Origin: Heterostelium multicystogenum
Taxonomy: Eukaryota > Evosea > Eumycetozoa > Acytosteliales > Acytosteliaceae
DNA length: 64,000 nt
Assembly: GCA_003667245.1 (NCBI GenBank)
Contig: RCNN01000068.1
Location: forward strand, 1 to 64,000
Direction: 5' to 3'
Part shown: one piece after another, positions 7,963 through 17,606 of the stretch
Position numbering within the stretch: the stretch's first letter is position 1
Layout: the number at the start of each line of letters is the position of its first letter
The notes under the pieces: model-generated
The model's database searches: none
What the model saw: the letters and a program-made list of their open reading frames with translations, nothing else
What the model was told of the DNA's origin: nothing
Program-made: the position numbers and the translations under genes

Positions 7963-10524
7963 TTATGGTTTAATGAATTTCCATTGTTGAGCAAGATTGG
8001 TTTCAAGTTGATCACAAACTGCGAATGATAATGTGTTTGTGGAGGATAGTTCAAGACATCCAAGAGATGATGCATCCATGATAGTGTATTTTGAAGTTGT
8101 ACCAATTTGGTTTACCATCAAGTTGGGGTAGGGATCAGCACCAGCAAGAGCAGCTGTATTTTGTACTCCATTAGATCTAATTTGTAGATCATTTATACCA
8201 AGGATATAGTTTCTATTGACTTTGAATTGTTGATTGGCAGATGTAGTAGCACAGGTAGAAGCTGATAATGTACCACTTGTACTTGGAGAAACAATACATG
8301 TAGTTGATGTTTTTACAGATTGAATCACAACTCCAGTCATCAAAGGATCAAAGAATCCAGACATTAAAAGGTAGTCCATATCCCACAGTTGTGTTTTATC
8401 GGTTGCTGAACAAGTAACAACATTAATGTTTCCAAGATTATCCTTGAGACAAGTATTTGTTCCTAAAATTTGAAGTTGATGTAGAATGACACCATTTCCC
8501 TCATATGAAGGTATTAGGGTGTATTTAGTTGATGTTGAATCAAATCGTTTGAGAGAGACAGTGTTTGAAGTAGTTGTTGATACGGTTTGGAAAGTAATTG
8601 GGTTGAAAAGAATTCCAGTAGAAGACAATACCCATTTCTGGTAAATCATACCCCAATTGCAAACTTGCATTTGGAATGTACCTAGTCCACTTGATGGTTG
8701 AGTTATTCCCATACATGATAATGATTCTCTATTTTGAATGTTAACCATTTGTTGGTTTGGAACAAGATCAAGATCATGGAAGACAGCAGCTATTCCATTA
8801 ATAACAGTTTGTGGACCAGCTCCCAAAATGAAACCAGCAAGCATTTGACCTTCAACTGAAACATGTACTGGTGGTGGTACTGGGGTAGTACTTGGAATCT
8901 GTCCACTGGATGTTCCATCTTGAAAGTTTAATTTCATTGCATCAATTGATGCTCCAGTGTAAAAATCTACTGATACAATTGGACTTGAAACAACTACTGT
9001 TGTAGTATACATTCCGGCGACAGTTCCAATAGTGAAGGTGGCTCCAGAAACATCAGTCATTACTATTTGAGTAATATAACTAAAATAGGCACCACCAGTA
9101 GTTTTAAATCCATAACCGATAACTAGTTTAGCCAATCTATATTTCAAGGGGAATTGACCCAAAGCATCATTTGGGAATGAAATCGAAGATACATCTCCAA
9201 AAATTCGTGATGTAGTTAACTGTGGAAGTGGGTCAATATCTGAACCATTTGGATTATCTGTAAGACTGAACTTTGGCCATCTATTGGAGAATGATTTAAG
9301 TGCAACTTCTTGATATGTAAGAGCATCAATATATTTTTGCCAATCAGTTGTTGTACCAGTATAAGATGCTTGGAAATTAAGAATATTATAAAGTTTAATT
9401 GAATTATCAACATGAGATTTAAATGATTGAATCTTATCATCTAGCATTGATTGGTAGAATTTTACTGTTTCTTGAGTGTAACCCAAAGATGGACCCAATA
9501 AAACACCATCTCTGAGGACAGAAAGATGGAAATTGGCATATTGACAGTAAATTGGCAGCAACAAGTATTGATAGAGAGGATTTTTGAAAATTTCTTCTTG
9601 AGCAATCAATTCTGCAAGTACAGAAACAAAAACTTCAGATTTGTGTTGTTGAGAGACAGTGAGACTGGTCATTGTTGGTGAATAAAATTCATTGATAAGT
9701 CTGTTTAAACCAGACAATGTTTCTTGAAGTTGAATCATATCATCTTCTTGAAGTTTCTCACCAACAATCTTTTGTGTTTCTTGGATCATCTTCTTCCACA
9801 TTGTTTCTTGTTGATTGTTTTTGGTCAAGGCACCTCCAACAGAAGATCCAATTGAAAGAAGGGATCCTAATGATGATGCACCAGCACTACCAAAGGCCGC
9901 TTTAGTTGCTGAGAAAATACCAAAAGCTACTTCAGAAGCACCACCAGTTGGGACTGCTAGAACTGCGGACAGAATACCTAAGGCACTGGATGCTATATTA
10001 AGACCAAGTTGCACCTTGTTCATTACTTTTTCACGATGAGTTTCAAGATCACCAAGAGAATCTGCAGAGTAGTCACCTGCAATAGAAAACTGTTGACCTT
10101 TAGAGTTTGTATTACATGTGTTCATTTTAAATACTTTAGTAGTTAAATCTACTTCAATGCACTTTGTTGTAGATAAAACCTTGATTTGAGGAAGGGCGGT
10201 AACAAATTTCTGGTTTGGATTGGTCTTGATAGATGGATATCCGTTATTACATTGGATAACAGCAAGAGTTCCATCATCAATATTTCCATCTAAACATCTA
10301 CCAGTTACATCATTGACGTAATATTGGTATGTGGTAAAATCTTTTTTGGAAAACTTCTGCAATAAATTGGAAGAATCACAGGTAACAGCCTTAACATATC
10401 TATTTGATAAATCACCAGGATCCTGAAGGCACAGATCATAAGCTGGTAACATAATTTGTTCACCTGCTTTGATGTAAAGCGGAGATAGAACTAAAACTAA
10501 TAAAAATAAATGAATATATTTCAT
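7963..10524 (-). CDS. Secreted ricin-B lectin / Cry-like helical / jacalin-like multidomain protein
   Basis: An intact 853-residue frame is read from the ATG at 10524, chosen because it begins a clean signal peptide (MKYIHLFLLVLVLSPLYIKAG). An in-frame ATG at 10575 would place 17 residues before it. Residues about 20-150 form a ricin-B type beta-trefoil with repeated Cys and Gln-x-Phe/Trp motifs. Residues about 170-400 are helical and resemble the N-terminal domain of bacterial Cry delta-endotoxins, with an ANFHLSVLRDG-like signature where Cry proteins have ANLHL..LRD. Residues about 430-560 look jacalin-like (SVDFYTGASIDAM). The rest, to the end, contains two or more further trefoil repeats (YQKW, TQLW, QQW motifs). 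It is predicted to be secreted and sugar-binding. The helical part suggests a membrane-active role, perhaps against bacteria or other prey, or a vesicle/coat function as lectins have in other dictyostelids. The domain assignments are by eye. It is one of the few long genes here with no frameshift. The gene sits between two copies of the subtelomeric repeat. Confidence 0.75.
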   Translation of the reverse strand: MKYIHLFLLVLVLSPLYIKAGEQIMLPAYDLCLQDPGDLSNRYVKAVTCDSSNLLQKFSKKDFTTYQYYVNDVTGRCLDGNIDDGTLAVIQCNNGYPSIKTNPNQKFVTALPQIKVLSTTKCIEVDLTTKVFKMNTCNTNSKGQQFSIAGDYSADSLGDLETHREKVMNKVQLGLNIASSALGILSAVLAVPTGGASEVAFGIFSATKAAFGSAGASSLGSLLSIGSSVGGALTKNNQQETMWKKMIQETQKIVGEKLQEDDMIQLQETLSGLNRLINEFYSPTMTSLTVSQQHKSEVFVSVLAELIAQEEIFKNPLYQYLLLPIYCQYANFHLSVLRDGVLLGPSLGYTQETVKFYQSMLDDKIQSFKSHVDNSIKLYNILNFQASYTGTTTDWQKYIDALTYQEVALKSFSNRWPKFSLTDNPNGSDIDPLPQLTTSRIFGDVSSISFPNDALGQFPLKYRLAKLVIGYGFKTTGGAYFSYITQIVMTDVSGATFTIGTVAGMYTTTVVVSSPIVSVDFYTGASIDAMKLNFQDGTSSGQIPSTTPVPPPVHVSVEGQMLAGFILGAGPQTVINGIAAVFHDLDLVPNQQMVNIQNRESLSCMGITQPSSGLGTFQMQVCNWGMIYQKWVLSSTGILFNPITFQTVSTTTSNTVSLKRFDSTSTKYTLIPSYEGNGVILHQLQILGTNTCLKDNLGNINVVTCSATDKTQLWDMDYLLMSGFFDPLMTGVVIQSVKTSTTCIVSPSTSGTLSASTCATTSANQQFKVNRNYILGINDLQIRSNGVQNTAALAGADPYPNLMVNQIGTTSKYTIMDASSLGCLELSSTNTLSFAVCDQLETNLAQQWKFIKP

Positions 10525-11498
10525 TTTACTATTGAAAAATTCAATTAGTGAAACTATCGGAAAATGAAAGAACAATATTTATATATATACCTGTTTACAA
10601 CAATGAATATCTTAATTGTTATTTAAGTAATGATGAAAATACTACTCGAAACTATCACTCCTATTTATACTTTTCTTGAGAAGGGATTTAAATAATCCCC
10701 ATTTTTAAGAAAATAAACCTCTTGACCTTTAAGTAAAAGTTGATTCAGATATTTTTGAAGTTTACAAAAAATAAATAAAACTATTGGATGGAAAACTATT
10801 TTGATTGGCGAAGTCAGCAACGGTTCATTTATTGATTGATTTACAAAATTATTAGTATATTTTATGAGTCTGAAAATCTGTTTTAAAATGTTATTTCTGT
10901 ATTCTTATAACATCTAAACATTTTACCAATCCCTCATTTGTATTTTGAGACCATTTATATGGACTTCAACATCAAAATAATGTAAAAAAAAAATTAATGT
11001 TTGGATATTGAAACGACATTAAAGTTGACGTTCAATACATTATCTGAAAAAGGTAAACAAAAAACAAAAGAAACAATGAAACAACTTTGAACTCATGGGC
11101 ACTGTAAACATACAATTTTTTTTTGATCTTGAGGGAATTGAGAATCGAAACGAAATAAAAATTAAAATCTGGTCAAGAACTTGAGGCGACACAATCAAAT
11201 CCCAAAGTTTACTTCTAACTATGTCTCATTTTAAAGCATCCTATCAATCTAATCCTTAAAAATTACTTTGATCAATCAAAATGATCTTGTGAACAGATGC
11301 AAATGAAGTTGTTTTGTTGTAGTTGGCTCTAGGGCTGAGAAGTTCGGTAGAACACATGGATTGGACTGGGTATGAATCTGTGTAGGTTGCTGGCTTCTTG
11401 GTTTACGAGTAGGATCATATGGAGATACCTTCGACCCCAGGTTATTCAATATCTCCACACAGAACTTTAATATGACACCATATCAAAGTGAACAGAAA
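10525..11498. other. Intergenic, AT-rich
   Basis: Upstream region of the lectin gene (promoter presumably within 10525-10700, with runs such as TATTTATATATATAC near 10576). A 60-codon open frame at 11276-11458 (minus) lacks an ATG and resembles nothing known. No other structure was seen. Confidence 0.4.
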
Positions 11499-12114
11499 TA
11501 GTTTAGAGTTTATATATCAAAGCAGCTTGTAATTTTAATTCAAATTCAAATTAAAATTGGATAACCGTTATAATATTTAAACATCAAATATATTTTATCA
11601 TGATGAAGTTGTTGTTGAATTCGCTAAAAGTTTTAGTGTTGTTATATTTGCAACATATTTCAATCTGAGAACATTGGTATTTTATTAACATGAAATTCAA
11701 ACTATTGAAACATACAAATTTTTATTAAATATATATATTTCTTTGCACATATACAATTATCATCACAATCATCAGTTGATATGATGGTTGTGAAATGGAA
11801 AGAGAAATGTCCATAGTTTGTTGGTGTTGATAGCTGAATATCATTAGACCTGTCTATGAATTTTGTATGATGTTAAAACCTTTCTGTGGAAGACCACTAA
11901 GGGCGACTCTATTGAGACTTCGATATTTGTGTCAAAAATGAATGTTATTGATATGAATGGAAAAATTAGTTTCATTATGTTGATCAAGTTTCATTGATAC
12001 AGTGCAAGAACATTAATAAACTCGATAATTAATTTAATTTAATTAATACTCTGCTTTCTACATTATGATTGATTGAGATCATCTTTTGAAGTGTAGTGAA
12101 ATGCTTGTTGAACT
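11499..12114. repeat. Subtelomeric repeat, partial copy with internal deletion
   Basis: Bases 11499-11902 repeat 5866-6267 in the same orientation with few changes (starting ATAGTTTAGAGTTTATATAT). A block of about 100 bases present in copy 2 (about 6268-6355) is missing here, and the match resumes with GCGACTCTATTGAGACTTC. Bases 12006-12114 match 6998-7108. The middle portion of the unit is absent. Confidence 0.8.
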
Positions 12115-12421
12115 TAACAGCATTATTAATACTAACCAGTAAAAATCTTTCCATATATATCACCAATTAAACTATAGTTTTCTTTAAAATTAGTGATACC
12201 AATTACAACAACGGCAGCAACCAATGGTTAACATTCCAAGACTCACAATCGATCAAACTTAACAAAAAAACTAATAATGAAGGCAATCTTGTGATTGCGA
12301 TGATCAATAAATAATCAAACTCTATAAATTCACATGTGTGTGATGTGATATAAATAAGATGCAATGAAATTTTTATTAAGATTAAAATAGATAAAATGAA
12401 ATTTACAATATAATTTAACTA
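12115..12421. other. Intergenic, nothing recognised
   Basis: About 300 AT-rich bases. No gene, hairpin or tandem repeat noticed. Confidence 0.4.
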
Positions 12422-12727
12422 TCATTTAAAATTAATATATATCTTTCGGCTTGTAGCATCTACCACATTCTCTACCATTTTACCAATGTCATATGTAGAT
12501 GTAACAGATGGTTCATTACGACCATTCATGGCCTCTCTATATCCATCACCATAACCTCTATTACCTTCTCCATATGAACATATTAAATAATCAACAGGAT
12601 TGTCACTTGTTGTTCTGGTAGCTCCATCACATATGAAGAGCACAACAAAATCATGCTTTTTTGTAAATAATGTTTTTACACGTGAAATTTGCAATAAATT
12701 TATTGAATATTGTTTTATACATATCAA
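12422..12727 (-). CDS. Unrecognised small ORF or exon
   Basis: A frame of about 100 codons with protein-like composition in its C-terminal two thirds (core KHDFVVLFICDGATRT, then a Gly/Tyr-rich loop and a helical tail). It has no ATG at the beginning of the frame, and the N-terminal third could be intronic: there is a TTTACAAAAAAG acceptor-like sequence just before KHDFVV. It lies just downstream of the SAP-nuclease gene on the same strand, so it could be a separate small gene or a detached exon. No family is recognised. Confidence 0.3.
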   Translation of the reverse strand: MICIKQYSINLLQISRVKTLFTKKHDFVVLFICDGATRTTSDNPVDYLICSYGEGNRGYGDGYREAMNGRNEPSVTSTYDIGKMVENVVDATSRKIYINFK

Positions 12728-12785
12728 TCATCAATGATAATGACCAAAGTGGTTTTGTTCCACCCAAATTATGCAAAAGTGAAAA

Positions 12786-14267
12786 TCAGCATTGTATTTG
12801 TTGCTGAAAATCTCTAATTTGATCGATGACTTTGATCAGTTTCTGCCAAGACAATTGCTTCATCTCTGCCTTGGTAATAGGAAGTCCACTCAAGTCAGCA
12901 ATGTCAGAGTTTCCAGTGACTTTTTGGTTGGTCTTTCTCTGTTTCTTTGTTGGTCTGTGTTCATCCTCGTCATCATGTCCATCATCTTGGTCGTGATCAT
13001 CGTCGAAGCCTGAATCAACACAATAAGCGAATCGGCTTACCAAAGATTCTGAAATAGGTTTTGCAATGACTTTTTTTGTGATCAGGAGCTCAGCAATGTT
13101 AACATCGCCAGGTGATTCAAGTCTAACTGAAAATGCTTTGCGAGCTTTTCCTGCGTTTTTCAGTTTGCAATAGCCAATAAAGAATGGGTGACGACGACTT
13201 GACCAAACAAGTATCCAGCCATTGATTCCATTTGTCAAGAGGCCAAGGACACTGTGATTGGATTGGAAAGTGATGACAAGACACTCCACAAGAGCTTGAG
13301 ACAAATGATCTTCGATGTTCTTCTCAGGAGTCTTCATTTCGATGAAGCAGAGGACTTCAAAAGACATGTATCCAGTGGTTAGATCGGAAGGGGCAATGAC
13401 AATATCTGTTGTTCCAGAGAGTGTGGTAGAATCCTTAAATACATGACGATAGAGTTTGTTGTTTGTTGAGACATTGTGATACGCCAAATTATCAGGGAGT
13501 GGGTACTCCTTTTGCAGCCAATCAATGAACCGAGGGAGATTCTCTTTCTCATCGTACTGTTGATAAGATGTTTGATGTTGAAATAGTCTATCCACCAATT
13601 CATCCTTCTTGCCATCTGTTGATTGATCGATGTCCTCCAACATCTTCTTGAGTTCGGGCAAATTCTTTCTGTTTAGCTGTGCCTTGGTAGGAGCCTGTTG
13701 CTTATGTATCCACAAGTAAGGGTTGACTTTGTTTTTTGCTTTTTTTTGTTTTTTTTGATTTTTTTCTTTGATCACCGCCCGGAATTTGTGTACTCTCAAA
13801 TCCAAGTTTCTAGAGAGATCACCCCATATCTGCTTTGTGACATCTGAGAAGCAGATCGATTTCGCCTTGCGTTTGTTGAGGCTCTGGATATTTTGGATTT
13901 CTTGAGAGAGTCTTTGGTATAATACCAAAATTTCTGAAACTGGGGCTTCAGTGTGCATATTGGTATTTAATGAAATCATTGTCAAAGAAAAGAAGATAAG
14001 AAGAATAAGAAAAAGAATTGTTAGTATTGAATACATCATTGATATTGATTTGTGAAACTTACTGACTGGGGAAGGTTGTACTTTTTCTTTTGATGGATTT
14101 ATGAACTTGGTTCGGATATAATCCAATCTTTGATCTTGACTATATAGTTGGAGCTTGACTGCATCATCTTGCGTAAGATCCTTGGTGCCAATATATTTAT
14201 CATTTTCTGAAAGTATGTTATCATCAAGATAGAAAATCCAATCAACTATGTCTTTGAGGTTTGACAT
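12786..14267 (-). CDS. SAP-domain protein with PD-(D/E)XK nuclease-like domain
   Basis: The frame is open for 493 codons from the ATG at 14267. Residues about 197-231 form a SAP DNA-binding motif (NLPELKKMLEDIDQSTDGKK then ELVDRL). Residues about 284-330 show the spacing of a PD-(D/E)XK nuclease: Asp288 in GTTDIV, Glu310 and Lys312 in FIEMKT, and Gln324 in the next helix. The C-terminus has an Asp/His-rich acidic tract and a likely nuclear localisation signal (RPTKKQRK). Residues 69-107 look like a membrane helix, but 14062-13946 is probably an intron. It has donor GTAAGT, branch site TACTAAC, a pyrimidine tract and the first AG after it, is 117 bases (39 codons) long, and so keeps the frame when spliced. 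The spliced product would be about 454 residues, soluble and nuclear. It resembles the restriction-endonuclease-like modules of eukaryotic effector or mobile-element proteins (inference). Its partners are unknown. Confidence 0.75.
   Translation of the reverse strand: MSNLKDIVDWIFYLDDNILSENDKYIGTKDLTQDDAVKLQLYSQDQRLDYIRTKFINPSKEKVQPSPVSKFHKSISMMYSILTILFLILLIFFSLTMISLNTNMHTEAPVSEILVLYQRLSQEIQNIQSLNKRKAKSICFSDVTKQIWGDLSRNLDLRVHKFRAVIKEKNQKKQKKAKNKVNPYLWIHKQQAPTKAQLNRKNLPELKKMLEDIDQSTDGKKDELVDRLFQHQTSYQQYDEKENLPRFIDWLQKEYPLPDNLAYHNVSTNNKLYRHVFKDSTTLSGTTDIVIAPSDLTTGYMSFEVLCFIEMKTPEKNIEDHLSQALVECLVITFQSNHSVLGLLTNGINGWILVWSSRRHPFFIGYCKLKNAGKARKAFSVRLESPGDVNIAELLITKKVIAKPISESLVSRFAYCVDSGFDDDHDQDDGHDDEDEHRPTKKQRKTNQKVTGNSDIADLSGLPITKAEMKQLSWQKLIKVIDQIRDFQQQIQC
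13946..14062 (-). other. Probable in-frame intron (117 bp)
   Basis: It begins GTAAGTTTC, carries the exact branch consensus TACTAAC, then a CT-rich tract, and ends at the first following AG (CTGAAG). Its length is a multiple of three with no stop codon, so it can be mistaken for a transmembrane segment of the SAP-nuclease protein. Confidence 0.7.
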
Positions 14268-14618
14268 TTTGTAAATAATAAATAAAGGAAAGAACTAATA
14301 AAATAATGTAAGAAATAAAAGTATAGATATTGTGGAAGTTGTTGTATGTGACTGATGAAAAAAATAAATGAAAAAATATAAGTAAAGATTGTAAGTTTGA
14401 CTGAGGTATGAACAATAATACTAATAATAATAATAATCAAAATGAGGTATAAATAACTATAAATAGTTTTTATTTTGGTTTTTTTCTCTCCCACTTTTAC
14501 TTTATATAATGAATAACTCACTACTGGGAATGTTAATTGGAAAATACAATCTAGTAAATAACTATGAAGGTTCTTTTTGCAAACTCACACCCCAATTTGT
14601 CCTGTATAACCAATTTTA
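14268..14618. promoter_or_regulatory. Region between the SAP-nuclease start and the B-box gene end
   Basis: About 350 bases, strongly AT-rich, with (TAATAA)n-like runs near 14417-14438. It must hold the promoter of the minus-strand SAP-nuclease gene. No specific motif was identified. Confidence 0.35.
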
Positions 14619-16451
14619 TTAAATTTGTTGTAACTTCATCTCATACTTACAATTATACTGATAATAATATAAAATTGTATAAAAACGCCACAATTGATCA
14701 TCCAAATAGAATGGTTCTGATTGATCATTCTCAAATGAATATTTGAAGTTACCATGGTATTTATCAGAAAATGAATAAATATAACTCTCTGTTGCTGATA
14801 CACAATCGTAAATTGGAAATACAAATCCATCTTTGGCAGGTATCTGATTGAGTTTGGTTGTTTGTTGAGTCAAGACATTGTATTTGATAAAACAATTATA
14901 TTCCCTTGAATGAATGAAGAAATGACCATTGTTGTCATGACATGCTGTGTATGTTGTACAACATAATTTATGTTCTGAAATGGTTTTGTTTATCAAGTCA
15001 AATCTAAATAGAATATTCTTACTAATTGACAATGAATATAATATTTCATTCAAGATCATTGTTGATACTTGTAGACCATAATGTTGTGGTAATTGATGAT
15101 ATCTTTCAAATGTCATTGTTTTGATGTTGAATCGATCAATTCGATGTGTTTTATCACCATTAACCAAATAGATATGATCTTGACCATCATAACAAACTGA
15201 TATGTCATAGTCATGATCAATTCCTTCCATGTCACCAATGAGTTCAATTGATTGAGATTTGATTGAGAATCGAATCCATTTGTTTTGATTATGATAACCA
15301 CCAAATAGATAGATATATTTATCAACTCTGATAATCGATTGGAATGTACAAAAGAAATAATAATCAAATTGTAATTGTTCGATTGAATTGTTGTTTGAAA
15401 CATTGATGAGTGTTGCTCCTTTCTCATAGTGTGTTGTGAAGATTTGTTTGAATGATGATCTTCATTGTTTGTTGTCTCTGATTTGATTGATAATTGTATT
15501 GATTGTTTGATGATTGATTCTATTGATTCAGAATCGAATGATTTGGTTGTCAATGAATATGAATGTTGTTTGATATCATCGATTGATTTGTCATTGAATG
15601 ATTGATTGTATTGATTCAATAGATATAGAATCATTGATTGATGATCATTGTCGAATTGATTGATCAGTTGATTGATATCATATCGTTGATTGTATCGATC
15701 ATTGAATATTGTTTGTTTGTTGTTCAAGATGAATGATGACAGAGATGAACATGATTCTATTGATGATATCAATGTTGTTGTCATGTAATGATCGGTTGTA
15801 TCATTGTCTGTTGACTGTGAATTATGATCAGCATTGCCTTTATCATCAACAATATGCTTGTTGTTGTCATGAATATTGTCTATTGATTTATTGAGATTAT
15901 CAATGATATTGATGATTGTATCCAAATGTTTTGAGGTGATTGATATCATCAGATATCGATTGTTCGAGTGTTTCTTTGTCGTGGATGATCTCTTTCTTCA
16001 GTTGGTGTTCTTGGAGTGAAATGTATTTGTAGATCTGTTCGAAATGATCAGTTATCTCTTTCTCTGTTGCTGAGCATGAACTATACTTTGATGATGATGA
16101 TTTCAATGATCTCCAAATTGATTCGACTCGATTCTTGATAAATGTACTTTTATTACACTCATTATTATCATCATATTTGTTAGTATTATTTCTAATTGTA
16201 GTATCATCACAACAGCTATTGTCAAAGATCTTATTTATATCTATGTTATAAATGATATCTTTATTACATGATTCTCTGATTTGTTGAGCATCATCCAGGA
16301 ACATGGAATGATCAGGTTGTTCTTTTGAGTGTTTCAACAAACAACTTGAACACATCAATATGTTGCATTTGTAACAAATGAATTCATCACTTTTGTTGTG
16401 AATCTGACACTTTAGATGCTTCTTATTACTGTTACTATTATTATTTACCAT
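14619..16451 (-). CDS. B-box zinc-finger / coiled-coil / kelch-like protein with two frameshifts
   Basis: From the ATG at 16451, residues about 13-50 are a B-box (C..H...C..C....C..C....H....H pattern beginning CQIHNKSDEFICYKC). They are followed by an acidic linker, the helix RVESIWRSLKSSSSK, and a coiled coil. The frame shifts at an A4 run (plus-strand TTTT at 15929-15932), where one A too many converts the coil to a stop. A second shift lies near 15445-15465. After it the frame encodes a propeller-like C-terminus with a kelch-type motif (DKYIYLFGGY) and later repeats such as DHIYLVNG. A second family member, 63382 onward, has the same layout and confirms both reading-frame joins up to its truncation. 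The breaks may be sequencing errors or real decay. These proteins form a large dictyostelid family of unknown role; the B-box suggests protein-protein or ubiquitin-related function (inference). The last 47 bp share sequence with 4491-4537. Confidence 0.7.
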
Positions 16452-17403
16452 TGTGGTTACTTTCTAATTGTTTAAAATACAAAAACACAAAAATATCCAT
16501 GTTTGTTCACCCACCTAAAAACATTTGAGATTGCAGAAAGAAAGCATTGAAATCTGATATGCCATTGATCACCAAGTTGATTCCTCTGATCAAACATAAA
16601 GACATATAGATTGTGAACTGCCCAGAATTTCTTTCGATTTTCTTTAGAAAGAGTATTCCTGTTGATTCTCTGGCTTTGGAAATTGTACCTTGGCTACACT
16701 TTGGTAACAAACATTGACAAGGAAATGTCCAGCGAGGGTTTGGTTGTTGTTGTACACTCACGCACCCAATTTGTCTTGCTTTTAATACTATTTGTTTGTT
16801 TATTTTGATGAGATTCATTTCATATAATGTTATCTGCATTGGATTAGATACCTTTTCCTTGTTGATATGACTATAGAGTAATCTTTGAGTTAAGTTATTG
16901 CTGATACCTACTAGTAGACTGGTGTAAGTAGTGTGCTAGTTTAACAACTTCTCCATCTGTTAGATCAAATTAGGACTTTACCAAATTGATGCAATTCTTT
17001 TGGGTCTCTTGAGAACAGCTCCTCCATATCTTCATACCAAGGTTATCACCTGTACTAGAGTCATAATGAAACCAAAGATCGATTTAATTCTAAAATCTGC
17101 GCTAAACATACAAATATTTTGTCTTTTGAACATTGAATGTAGCTCTAATATCATTGCATTCAAATAGAAATCCGAATTGGTGGCTGAAAGAAAATGCTAC
17201 AGACTTTAATTCATAATATCTAATGTTTTTATTTGTGATGAGCGTGACATAGTATTAACTTAGAAGTCAGGTGACTATCTCTCACATTGAACTCCCTTTG
17301 GTAGCGGTAAATGTTACATTTATAATAAATGCTTAATATAATTTTAATTTAAACCATTCAATTGTACACTATGTGAAATTAAATTAACAATAATTGAATC
17401 TAC
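16452..17403 (-). repeat. Subtelomeric repeat unit, copy 3, with decayed gene
   Basis: Bases 16564-16670 match 6677-6783 almost exactly. About 17040-17190 corresponds to about 6550-6600 and 7120-7200, and 17180-17260 matches 7290-7350. A minus-strand frame of 110 codons (16507-16839) carries the shared core RNSGQFTIYMSLCLIRG. The unit belongs to the same degenerate gene family as copies 1 and 2 and ends in the hairpin at 17404. Confidence 0.6.
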
Positions 17404-17469
17404 ACAATTATTGTTATCATCAAGCAATAATTGATTATCTTTATATTAATTGATGATAGAAATAATTGT
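17404..17469. repeat. Conserved hairpin, copy C
   Basis: The arms at 17404-17423 (ACAATTATTGTTATCATCAA) and 17450-17469 pair at 18 of 20 positions across a 26-base loop. Copy C differs from copies A and B in stem sequence but keeps the pairing. It lies about 140 bases upstream of the next gene. Confidence 0.75.
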
Positions 17470-17606
17470 ATAAAACTTCAAAAGAATAAAATACATAAAA
17501 ATGATCACCCATTTTATTTTTACTATCTCAATTTTTCCACAATAATCATTTTAGTTTAAAATTTTTATCATATTTATAGTTACTTTCTTTGTGTTCTAGA
17601 AGTAAA

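Noticed and set aside
9717..10039. Plus-strand open frames of 60-75 codons.
   Set aside because: They are antisense shadows of the lectin/Cry-like gene and have no coding character of their own.
13977..14060. Transmembrane segment in the SAP-nuclease protein.
   Set aside because: It is better explained as part of an in-frame intron with full splice signals, although retention cannot be excluded.
14246..14521. 91-codon minus-strand frame, very hydrophobic.
   Set aside because: It is made of AT-rich promoter sequence and overlaps the real start of the SAP-nuclease gene in another frame.
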